The position numbers and the translations under genes are program-made. From Cellulomonas sp. PhB150 (GTDB lineage Bacteria; Actinomycetota; Actinomycetes; Actinomycetales; Cellulomonadaceae), in contig NZ_RKHX01000002.1 of NCBI RefSeq assembly GCF_003755175.1, positions 496,001 to 560,000 on the forward strand: a stretch of 64,000 nucleotides of DNA. The letters are read 5' to 3'. The notes under the pieces are model-generated. The model did no database searches, was not told the DNA's origin, and was given only the letters and a program-made list of their open reading frames with translations. Positions 1 to 6,791 of the stretch are shown here, one piece after another (within the stretch, counting starts at the first letter, position 1; each line of letters opens with the position of its first letter).

Positions 1-308
1 ACGGCGCCGTGGGCGTCGTCGGGGTCGCGACGCACGTCGTCGGCACGCAGTTCGCCGCGATGATCGCTGCCTGGGACGCGGGCGACCACACCGAGGCGCT
101 GCGGCTGTACCGCGGCGCCCTGCCCGCCGTGCAGGCCATCAACGGCGCAGGTTTCCAGGCGGTCTTCGCGAAGGCCGCCCTGCAGGTCGTGGGCCTGCTC
201 TCGAGCCGCGCCGTGCGGCTCCCGTACGTTCCGGCGTCCGAGCAGGACGTCGACGACATCCGCGCAGGACTGCGCGCCGCAGGGCTGCTCGACGCAGCCC
301 TCGCCTGA
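1..308 (+). CDS. dapA: 4-hydroxy-tetrahydrodipicolinate synthase, C-terminal fragment (5' end outside window)
   Basis: The reading frame is open from the window edge (first full codon at base 3) to a TGA at 306-308, giving about 100 C-terminal residues. It begins GAVGVVGVATHVVG, the late beta/alpha-barrel segment typical of DapA, and continues with the C-terminal helical region (EALRLYRGALPAVQAING, then KAALQVVGLL). DapA condenses pyruvate with aspartate semialdehyde in the lysine/diaminopimelate pathway. The catalytic lysine and the substrate arginine lie in the missing part. It sits 14 bp upstream of the RNase J gene, an arrangement common in actinobacteria and compatible with co-transcription. 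The family call is confident; the intact length cannot be judged here. Confidence 0.88.
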   Translation, partial: GAVGVVGVATHVVGTQFAAMIAAWDAGDHTEALRLYRGALPAVQAINGAGFQAVFAKAALQVVGLLSSRAVRLPYVPASEQDVDDIRAGLRAAGLLDAALA

Positions 309-322
309 CACCCAGGAGATCC

Positions 323-2008
323 ATGAGTCACCCGCACCCCGAGCTCACCCCGCCGCCGCCGCTCGCGCCCGGTGCCCTGCGCATCGTCGCCCTCGGCGGC
401 CTCGGTGAGGTCGGACGCAACATGGCCGTGCTCGAGTACGACGGGCGCCTGCTCGTCATCGACTGCGGCGTGCTGTTCCCCGAGGACCACCAGCCCGGCG
501 TCGACCTGATCCTGCCGGACTTCGAGTACATCAAGGACCGCCTCGCGGACATCGAGGCGATCGTGCTGACGCACGGCCACGAGGACCACATCGGTGCCGT
601 GCCGTACCTGCTGCGCCTGCGTCGCGACATCCCGATCGTCGGCTCGCAGCTCACGCTCGCGTTCGTGGAGGCGAAGCTCAAGGAGCACCGCATCCAGCCG
701 CTGAGCATGGTCGTCAAGGAGGGTCAGGTCGAGCAGCTCGGCGCCTTCGAGTGCGAGTTCGTCGCGGTCAACCACTCCATCCCCGACGCGCTCGCGGTCG
801 CGGTGCGCACCGGCGCGGGCACCGTCCTGCACACCGGCGACTTCAAGATGGACCAGCTGCCGCTCGACGGCCGCATCACCGACCTGCGCGCGTTCGCGCG
901 CCTCGGCGAGGAGGGCGTCGACCTGTTCATGGTCGACTCCACCAACGCCGAGGTGCCCGGCTTCGTCGCCCAGGAGCGGGGGATCGGGCCCGTGCTCGAC
1001 CAGGTGTTCGGCGACTCGACGAAGCGCATCATCGTCGCCTCGTTCTCGTCGCACGTGCACCGCGTGCAGCAGGTGCTCGACGCCGCTCACGCGCACGGCC
1101 GCCGCGTGGCGCTCGTCGGGCGCTCGATGGTCCGCAACATGGCCATCGCCGCGGACCTCGGCTACCTCAAGGTGCCGGAGAACGTCCTGATCGACATCAA
1201 GCGGATCGACGACCTGCCCGACGACGAGATCGTGCTCATGTGCACGGGCTCGCAGGGTGAGCCGATGGCCGCGCTGTCGCGGATGGCGAACAACGACCAC
1301 CGCGTCTCGGTCGGGTTCGGCGACACCGTGATCCTCGCGTCGTCCCTCATCCCGGGCAACGAGAACGCCGTGTTCCGGATCATCAACGGCCTGACGCGCC
1401 TCGGCGCGCGCGTCGTGCACTCCGGCAATGCCAAGGTGCACGTCTCGGGCCACGCCTCCGCCGGCGAGCTCCTGTACTGCTACAACATCCTCAAGCCGCG
1501 CAACGTCATGCCCGTGCACGGCGAGGTCCGCCACCTCGTGGCCAACGCCGCGCTCGCGGTGCAGACCGGTGTCCCGGCCGACCGCGTGGTCCTCGCCGAG
1601 GACGGCGTGGTCGTCGACCTGGTCGACGGGCGCGCGTCGGTCGTCGGTGCCGTGCCCTGCGGGTACGTGTACGTCGACGGGTCGAGCGTCGGCGAGATCA
1701 CCGAGGTCGAGCTCAAGGACCGTCGGATCCTGGGCGACGAGGGATTCATCTCGATCTTCGCCGTGGTCAGCTCGGCCGACGGCAAGGTCCTGGCCGGCCC
1801 GCAGATCACCGCGCGTGGCTTCGCCGAGCAGGACGCCGTGTTCGACGACATCCTCCCGGAGCTCACCACGGCACTCGAGGACGCGACCCGCGGCGGTGCG
1901 ACCGACGTCCACCAGCTGCAGCAGATCATGCGCCGCGTCGTTGGCCGCTGGGTGAGCAACCGCCTGCGCCGCCGACCGATGATCATCCCCGTGGTCGTCG
2001 AGGCCTGA
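323..2008 (+). CDS. rnj: Ribonuclease J
   Basis: A 561-residue metallo-beta-lactamase/beta-CASP nuclease with 5'-3' exonuclease and endonuclease activity in mRNA decay and rRNA maturation. The metal motif HGHEDH is at residues 84-89 (T-HGHEDH-IGAVPYLL), preceded by the family N-terminal strand RIVALGGLGEVGRNM. The beta-CASP segment carries STNAEVPGF and later MCTGSQGEPMAAL; the late metal motif HVSGHAS and the MPVHGEVRHL block are present. Length matches the usual 555-565 residues. The ATG is preceded by AGGAG at 314-318, which supports this start. It lies directly behind dapA. An RNase Y gene is also present in this window (25835-27367), so this organism has both major Gram-positive-type mRNA decay enzymes. 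Confidence 0.97.
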   Translation: MSHPHPELTPPPPLAPGALRIVALGGLGEVGRNMAVLEYDGRLLVIDCGVLFPEDHQPGVDLILPDFEYIKDRLADIEAIVLTHGHEDHIGAVPYLLRLRRDIPIVGSQLTLAFVEAKLKEHRIQPLSMVVKEGQVEQLGAFECEFVAVNHSIPDALAVAVRTGAGTVLHTGDFKMDQLPLDGRITDLRAFARLGEEGVDLFMVDSTNAEVPGFVAQERGIGPVLDQVFGDSTKRIIVASFSSHVHRVQQVLDAAHAHGRRVALVGRSMVRNMAIAADLGYLKVPENVLIDIKRIDDLPDDEIVLMCTGSQGEPMAALSRMANNDHRVSVGFGDTVILASSLIPGNENAVFRIINGLTRLGARVVHSGNAKVHVSGHASAGELLYCYNILKPRNVMPVHGEVRHLVANAALAVQTGVPADRVVLAEDGVVVDLVDGRASVVGAVPCGYVYVDGSSVGEITEVELKDRRILGDEGFISIFAVVSSADGKVLAGPQITARGFAEQDAVFDDILPELTTALEDATRGGATDVHQLQQIMRRVVGRWVSNRLRRRPMIIPVVVEA

Positions 2009-2113
2009 GCCGGAGCGCAGGGCGGGGTGGGGGTCGCGCAGCGGCACCCGCCACGCCCGGAGCGCAGGCGCAGGCCGACCACAGGATCGAGGCCTGAGCC
2101 GGAGCGCAGGGCG
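1998..2113 (+). repeat. Perfect 27-bp direct repeat plus a third partial copy at the rnj 3' end
   Basis: The sequence TCGAGGCCTGAGCCGGAGCG followed by CAGGGCG occurs at 1998-2024, where it contains the last codons and stop of rnj, and again without change at 2087-2113. A shorter shared core, CCGGAGCGCAGG, occurs three times, at 2010-2021, 2057-2068 and 2099-2110. The second copy therefore carries a decoy of the rnj stop region. A local duplication of the gene end is the simplest explanation. It lies in the 126-bp space between two convergent genes and I see no hairpin terminator there. Confidence 0.85.
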
Positions 2114-2134
2114 CCGAGCGCCGGTGTCGCCGTC

Positions 2135-3109
2135 CTACGGGGCGTGCGGCACTGGCGCTCCGTCGTCCGTGACGGCCGTGCCCGCGGTGACGGCGTCGAT
2201 GGTCCCGGGCGCCGGGCCCGGGTGCTGCGCGAGCTCGGCATCGGCCGCGCGCTCGCCGACCCCGCGGCGTGATGCTGCCGCCGAGCCGAGCAGGATGAGT
2301 GCCGTGGCGCAGGCGATCGTCCAGGTGAACGGCTCGTCGAGCACGAGCGCGCCGAGCGTCACCGCCACGACCGGGTTGAGGTAGGCGACCAGCGTCGAGC
2401 GGGCGGCGCCGACCTCGACGATCAGCCGGAAGAACAGCACGAACGCCACCGCGGTGCAGACGATGCCGAGCGCGGCGAGGGCGAGCACGGCATCCGTTCC
2501 GGGCCACGGCTGGCGCCCGCCCACGAGGACGAACGGCAGGTAGACGAGCGCGGTGACGCCGAGGCAGGTGGCGGTCAGCGGGATGGCGGGCACGTCCCGC
2601 AGCCCGCGGTCGGCGATGATCGGGGCGGTCGCGTAGCCGAGCGCCGCGAGCAGCACCTGGGTGACGGCCCACGGGTCGTCGGCCGCCGCCCCCGGCCCGA
2701 GCAGGAGGGCCACGCCGCCCAGGGCGACGAGCAGCCCGACCCAGCGCACGGCGGCGACCGGCCGGCGGTCCCCGACGACCCGGCCGAGCACGACGGCGGC
2801 GATGGGGACGGTTGCCACCAGCAGCCCGGTGGTCGAGCTCGTGAGCGTGCGCTCCGCGTTCGAGAGCAGGATCCACGGCCCGACGATCTCGAGCGCGGCG
2901 AAGCCGAGCACCGCGGGCCAGTGCCCACGCAGGACCCGCAGACCGCCACCGCGGAGCGCGAAGGGCAGCAGGAGCAGCGCTCCGAGGGCCGTGCGCACGA
3001 AGACCACCGTCACCGGGCTCACCTGGCCGACGGCGATCTTGATGAGGAGATAGGGCACGCCCCAGATCACCCCGACCGCCACCAGCAGCAGCCACCCCCG
3101 CTTGCTCAT
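2135..3109 (-). CDS. EamA/DMT-superfamily transporter (RhaT/YdcZ type)
   Basis: A 324-residue integral membrane protein with about ten hydrophobic segments arranged as two EamA repeats, the hallmark of drug/metabolite transporters. The first repeat starts GWLLLVAVGVIWGVPYLLIK; the second contains GIVCTAVAFVLFFRLI and the conserved AYLNPVVAVTLGALVLDEPF block. These proteins usually export amino acids or small metabolites; the substrate cannot be deduced here. The C-terminal 35 residues after the last segment are polar and alanine/proline-rich. The ATG is followed by a basic SKRG start, consistent with an inside N-terminus. The gene is convergent with rnj and divergent from the metallo-beta-lactamase-fold gene at 3237. 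Confidence 0.9.
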   Translation of the reverse strand: MSKRGWLLLVAVGVIWGVPYLLIKIAVGQVSPVTVVFVRTALGALLLLPFALRGGGLRVLRGHWPAVLGFAALEIVGPWILLSNAERTLTSSTTGLLVATVPIAAVVLGRVVGDRRPVAAVRWVGLLVALGGVALLLGPGAAADDPWAVTQVLLAALGYATAPIIADRGLRDVPAIPLTATCLGVTALVYLPFVLVGGRQPWPGTDAVLALAALGIVCTAVAFVLFFRLIVEVGAARSTLVAYLNPVVAVTLGALVLDEPFTWTIACATALILLGSAAASRRGVGERAADAELAQHPGPAPGTIDAVTAGTAVTDDGAPVPHAP

Positions 3110-3236
3110 CGCCCCGCCCCCACAGCTCTCGCACGTCCGAGACTCACCCGCGCGACGCTAGACCCGAGCGCCGACACGACCCGTCCGGCGACGGCGCGGG
3201 CTGGTCTGGCGCGGGCCGCCGGGGCACGCTGGGCGC

Positions 3237-3989
3237 ATGACGACCCCGATCACCGCGACCCTCGTCGGCGGGCCCACCCTGTCCCTCGCCTACGCCGGCC
3301 TGAGGTTCCTCACCGACCCCACATTCGACGAGCCGCGCGAGTACGCGGGCGGGATCCCGCTCCGCAAGCTCGTCGGCCCCGCGCTGCAGCCCGACGCGCT
3401 GGGGCCGATCGACGTCGTCCTGCTCTCCCACGACCAGCACCCCGACAACCTCGACGAGTCCGGCCGCGCGCTGCTCGCGGCCGTGCCGACCGTCCTGTCC
3501 ACCCCCGACGCAGCCGCCCGGATACCCGGCGTGCGTGGCCTCGCGCCCTGGGAGCGGGTCGACCTCGGCGCGGTCGTGGTCACAGCCGTCCCGGCGCGGC
3601 ACGGCCCGGAGGGTTCGGAGGCGCTCAGCGGCGTCGTCACGGGCTTCGTCCTCGAGGCGCCGGACGAGCCCACGGTCTACGTCGCCGGCGACAACGCCTC
3701 GCTCGACGTGGTCGCGACGATCGCCCACCGGTTCGCCGCGATCGACCTGGCGGTCCTGTTCGTCGGTGGGGCCAACGTCGGCCGGTTCGGCGACGAGCCC
3801 GTCACGCTCGACGCCGCCCGGGCGAGCGCCGCCGCCGACCTGCTGCCGCACGCCCGGGTCGTCCCCGTGCACCACACCGACTGGGCGCACTTCGTCGACC
3901 CGCTCTCGGCGGTGGTCGAGCGGTTCGCCGCGGGCGGCCGGCGCGACCGGCTCGTCGTGCTCGAGCGGGGCGTGCCGACCACGCTCTGA
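3237..3989 (+). CDS. Metallo-beta-lactamase-fold protein, UlaG-like
   Basis: A 250-residue protein with the compact MBL fold of the UlaG-like group: TATLVGGPTLSLAYAGLRFLTDPTFD at the N-terminus, LSHDQHPDNLD where the metal motif is expected, VYVAGDN in the middle and VVPVHHTDWAHF near the end. The canonical HxHxDH is altered: the stretch reads H-D-Q-H-P-D-N, so the final histidine is Asn. The other ligands (D of AGDN, H of PVHH) remain, so activity is plausible but uncertain, and the substrate is unknown. CACGCT at 3225-3230 ends six bases before the ATG, suggesting a leaderless mRNA. A second MBL-fold gene, with a complete motif, is at 22908. Confidence 0.82.
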   Translation: MTTPITATLVGGPTLSLAYAGLRFLTDPTFDEPREYAGGIPLRKLVGPALQPDALGPIDVVLLSHDQHPDNLDESGRALLAAVPTVLSTPDAAARIPGVRGLAPWERVDLGAVVVTAVPARHGPEGSEALSGVVTGFVLEAPDEPTVYVAGDNASLDVVATIAHRFAAIDLAVLFVGGANVGRFGDEPVTLDAARASAAADLLPHARVVPVHHTDWAHFVDPLSAVVERFAAGGRRDRLVVLERGVPTTL

Positions 3990-4029
3990 CCTGCCTCAAG
4001 TTCGTCGTCGGCGAGCCCGATGCCAGGGC

Positions 4030-4479
4030 ATGGCCCGTCTCCACGCCTCCGGTGTCGCCCTCGTGGCCGTCCTCCTGCTGGGCGCTGGCACGTGGAGCGC
4101 CGTCGCGCACCACGAGACCGACCGCAGGGAGTCGCTCGCCGCGGCGCGCGAGCGAGACGCGGCCGCCCTGATCCACCTGGCGCTCCCGGCAGGTTTCACG
4201 CCGGTCGCCTGCGAGGGGTCGACGGGGAAGTACGACCGGTGCTGGCGCGTCGTCGCGCTGCCGGACGAAGCGGTCGACGACGCCGTGCGCGCGCTGAGCA
4301 CGGCAGGGGGCGACGACGCGACCCGCGACTGCACGGCCAGCGTCGCGGGCTGGCTGATGGGGTGCAACGCCCGGGCAGGAACCGTCGTCCTGGTGGCGAC
4401 CCGCGACCTCAACGAGGCCTGGACGAGCAGGGCCGACGTCCTCGCCGACACCTCGACCCTGGCGATCGGGCGGTCCTAG
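4030..4479 (+). CDS. Small secreted or membrane-anchored protein with four cysteines, unknown function
   Basis: I do not recognise the family. The frame gives 149 residues starting MARLHASGVALVAVLLLGAG, a short basic N-region followed by one hydrophobic segment (residues about 8-22) that could be a signal peptide or anchor. There is no lipobox cysteine. The mature part is about 120 residues with paired cysteines in CEGSTGKYDRC and later in DCTASVAGWLMGC, suggesting two disulphides in an exported domain. The shape of the C-terminal half (a helix DEAVDDAVRALSTAGG and an ending TVVLVATRDLNEAWTS) is that of a small compact domain. The ATG at 4030 is the last one before the hydrophobic segment; no strong ribosome site is visible. 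It converges on the next gene with one base between stops. Confidence 0.62.
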   Translation: MARLHASGVALVAVLLLGAGTWSAVAHHETDRRESLAAARERDAAALIHLALPAGFTPVACEGSTGKYDRCWRVVALPDEAVDDAVRALSTAGGDDATRDCTASVAGWLMGCNARAGTVVLVATRDLNEAWTSRADVLADTSTLAIGRS

Positions 4480-4480
4480 C

Positions 4481-5626
4481 TCACGCGACGTCGAGGCCGC
4501 GGAACTGCGCGAGCCGCTCGTGCTCAGCCTCGATCGCGGCGCGCGTGCGCCGTTCCCACGGCAGCCACTCGTCGAGCTCCAGGGCGAGGGTCTTGCCCTT
4601 CGCCCGTGGGCGCCAGGTCCCGATGATCTCGCCGTCGACGAGCACGGCGCCCGGCCGGCCGATCGTGGGCCATAGGGCCTTGTGGCGGCCCGCGTCGGGG
4701 ACGAGCACGCTCCGGTCGCGCGCCTGCAGGTACAGGTCGAACGGGCCGAGCAGGCGGACGACAGGCTCGTCGGGTGGGTCCGCCGCGCGCTCGAGGGCGT
4801 CCAGGTCCGAGGCGAGCACGAAGGCCTCCGCGCCGTCGACGGTGACCGCCACGGCGTCGTCGGGCCATCGGGACCGGACGTCCTTCGCGGGGGAGTCGAG
4901 GAACGTGGCGACGTCCTTGACGGTCACCGGACCGAGCAGGTGCAGCACGCCGCGCACCTGGTCGAGCGGCCCGTCGTCGTCGGGAACCGCCCGGTCGAGC
5001 ACGCCGACCTGGCCCGCCGGCCAGCGGGGGATGCGACGCAGCACCGGGGGAGAGGTGTCGGGCTCGAGCTCGAGACCTGCGTGCAGGGCCGCGAGGCGGA
5101 ACGACATCTCGTACATGTGGGTCGCGCCGCACGGCTCGCACCACCGCACGTAGGGCTCGCCCATCTCGGCCGTCATGCGCGTCGACAGCGCACCCTTGGC
5201 CGTCGGTGCCGTCACCACGTCGCGCATCGTGCGCGCGACCTCTCCGATCGCATCGACGACCGGGACGCCGGCCTCCTTGAGCGGACCCGAGGCGTTGAGC
5301 ACCCGCTTCGCCGCGTCGGCCTCGGAGAACGGTCGCAGCGCCTTCTCGACCGCCGTCAGGTCCGAGCGGCGGTACGCGTGCGGGGCGCCACGCAGCGTCC
5401 ATGCCAGGGCGAGCTCGCGCGGCCAGTCGTGCGCCCGGACCGGGACCCCGCGCAGGGCCAGGGCCCACAGCGAGCCGTCAGGGCCGGTGTGCTGCACGCC
5501 GAGGTCCAGGACCGCGGCGTCGTCGGGCGGCCGATCGGCGCGCGGGGCGCGGTCCAGCTGCTGCGCGTGGACGCGGTACCGCAGCACCTGCGTGCGGCCT
5601 ACCCGGAGCGCGACGTCCGACACCAT
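4481..5626 (-). CDS. Winged-helix DNA-binding domain protein (HTH_42; AlkZ/YcaQ-like)
   Basis: A 381-residue protein of the HTH_42 superfamily that includes AlkZ and AlkX (YcaQ), glycosylases that unhook interstrand crosslinks and bulky alkyl adducts. Supporting stretches are the N-terminal LRYRVHAQQL, the central winged-helix array (LGPVTVKDVATFLDSPAKDV) and the C-terminal LLGPFDLYLQARDRSVLVPD, where this superfamily carries its catalytic Q-x-Q or Q-x-D motif. Here the motif reads Q-A-R-D, typical of the actinobacterial branch; glycosylase activity is therefore inferred, not shown. It lies 34 bp downstream of the tetR gene on the same strand and could be co-transcribed with it, away from the repressor's operator. 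Start chosen as the ATG at the end of the open frame. Confidence 0.8.
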   Translation of the reverse strand: MVSDVALRVGRTQVLRYRVHAQQLDRAPRADRPPDDAAVLDLGVQHTGPDGSLWALALRGVPVRAHDWPRELALAWTLRGAPHAYRRSDLTAVEKALRPFSEADAAKRVLNASGPLKEAGVPVVDAIGEVARTMRDVVTAPTAKGALSTRMTAEMGEPYVRWCEPCGATHMYEMSFRLAALHAGLELEPDTSPPVLRRIPRWPAGQVGVLDRAVPDDDGPLDQVRGVLHLLGPVTVKDVATFLDSPAKDVRSRWPDDAVAVTVDGAEAFVLASDLDALERAADPPDEPVVRLLGPFDLYLQARDRSVLVPDAGRHKALWPTIGRPGAVLVDGEIIGTWRPRAKGKTLALELDEWLPWERRTRAAIEAEHERLAQFRGLDVA

Positions 5627-5660
5627 CGGTCCACCGTGCCACGACCCACCGACACGGGCC

Positions 5661-6242
5661 TCAGGACGGCGGCGCGAGGATGGCCGGGCCGGCGGCCTGC
5701 AGAGCCTGCTCGAACCGCGAGGCGGCGTCCGCGGACGGCAGCAGCCCGTTGAGCTCGAGCTCGACCAGCCCGTGGACCAGGGCCCAGAGCGTCATCGCGG
5801 GCCGGTCGGCCCCGTCCGGCCCGACGAGCGCGGCGACCGCGTCACGCAGCACCAGGAACGTCGCGCTCCGGGTGGCCTCACCGCGTGCGGCCTCCTGCGC
5901 TCCCGCCCCGGCCACGCCGAACATCACGCGGTACTCGTGCGGTGCCTCGACGGCGTGCCGGCGGTACGCCAGGCCGAGCTCCAGCAGGTCCGCACCGGGG
6001 TCGGGCGTGCGGGGGACGGCGGCGAGCCGCGCCGCGAAGCGCGCGAAGGCAGCGTCACCGACGGCATGGACGAGGTCCTCGCGGCTCCCGAACAGGGAGT
6101 AGACCGCCGACGGCGAGGTGCCGACCCGGGCCGCGAGGTCGCGGACCGTCAAGGCCGGAGCACCCCGCGTCGAGACGAGCTCGGACGCGCCGGCGAGCAG
6201 GCGCTCGCGCAGCGCGTCGTCATGGAGCCGGGGCCGGGCCAT
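5661..6242 (-). CDS. TetR-family transcriptional repressor
   Basis: A 193-residue regulator with an N-terminal TetR helix-turn-helix: LLAGASELVSTRGAPALTVRDLAARVGTSPSAVYSLFGSREDLVHAV (residues about 15-61, recognition helix around SPSAVYSLF). The C-terminal part resembles the WHG-type ligand-binding domain (TLWALVHGLVELEL). The gene is divergent from a small membrane-protein gene at 6318; the 75 bp between them hold a near-ideal palindromic operator over the promoter of that gene. Autorepression and repression of the membrane protein are inferred from this layout. The ligand is unknown. The stop lies 34 bp before the AlkZ-like gene on the same strand. Confidence 0.92.
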   Translation of the reverse strand: MARPRLHDDALRERLLAGASELVSTRGAPALTVRDLAARVGTSPSAVYSLFGSREDLVHAVGDAAFARFAARLAAVPRTPDPGADLLELGLAYRRHAVEAPHEYRVMFGVAGAGAQEAARGEATRSATFLVLRDAVAALVGPDGADRPAMTLWALVHGLVELELNGLLPSADAASRFEQALQAAGPAILAPPS

Positions 6243-6259
6243 GCGGAGAGTCTAGGGGG

Positions 6260-6304
6260 TTGACGACGGTTTGCGAACGGTGTTCCATAACAACGTTCGC
6301 AAAC
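6260..6304 (+). promoter_or_regulatory. TetR operator over the promoter of the small membrane-protein gene
   Basis: Arms GTTTGCGAACG (6269-6279) and CGTTCGCAAAC (6294-6304) form a perfect 11-bp inverted repeat with a 14-bp centre in which four more positions also pair. A second, smaller palindrome, GAAC-GGT-GTTC, is nested at 6275-6285. A -35-like TTGACG lies at 6260-6265 and a weak -10 candidate (TTCCAT, 17 bp later) falls inside the palindrome, so bound repressor would block RNA polymerase. The size and position fit TetR-family operators. Confidence 0.8.
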
Positions 6305-6317
6305 GGGAGGAACGCCC

Positions 6318-6719
6318 ATGCTCGAGCTCACGGACGCCGCACGGATCACCGCGGGCGTCGTCGCGCTGTCGATCGTCGCCATCGAGTCGGGTGGTGCCTT
6401 CATGCTCCGCGTCGTCACCGGGCGCGAGGAGGCCACGGAGTTCCAGAAGAGCTTCTACCGGGCCGGGCACGCCCACGCCGGCGTCCTGGTCACCCTCGGG
6501 CTGGTCTGCCTCGTCCTGGGGGAGGCCACCGACCTGGCCGGACTCTGGCGCTGGCTCGCCCAGACCGGCGTGCTCGTGGCGGCGATCGTCATGCCCGCCG
6601 GCTTCTTCCTCGCGGCCCTCGGCGCGGGGCGAGAGCGGCCCAACCGGTTCGTCGCGCTGCTCGGCATCGGCGCCGTCCTGCTGGCCGCGGGGTCGCGACG
6701 CTGGGCGTCGGACTGCTGA
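6318..6719 (+). CDS. Small four-helix membrane protein controlled by the divergent TetR
   Basis: A 133-residue integral membrane protein with four hydrophobic helices (roughly residues 10-30, 49-68, 74-98 and 112-127). I do not recognise a named function; similar short proteins occur widely in actinobacteria. Between helices 1 and 2 is a conserved-looking polar stretch, TGREEATEFQKSFYRAGHAHAG, in which His50 and His52 of RAGHAHAG could bind a ligand or metal. The ATG is preceded by GGGAGGAA (6305-6312), a strong ribosome site. It is the only gene behind the TetR operator in this direction, so it is the probable effector of that module. The next gene, ftsK, has its own leaderless promoter. Confidence 0.78.
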   Translation: MLELTDAARITAGVVALSIVAIESGGAFMLRVVTGREEATEFQKSFYRAGHAHAGVLVTLGLVCLVLGEATDLAGLWRWLAQTGVLVAAIVMPAGFFLAALGAGRERPNRFVALLGIGAVLLAAGSRRWASDC

Positions 6720-6791
6720 TCGGGTGATCGGCGGCCCGACACGCGCACAGGCGCGCCCGTCCCGGCGCCCGTCCCGGCTAGTTTGAGGACC

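Noticed and set aside
6269..6304. ClgR or LexA site in the tetR intergenic region (GCGAAC, GTTCGC)
   Set aside because: Half-sites are in the wrong order for ClgR and the nested GAAC-GGT-GTTC has a three-base spacer, not the four of LexA. The palindrome fits the adjacent TetR better.
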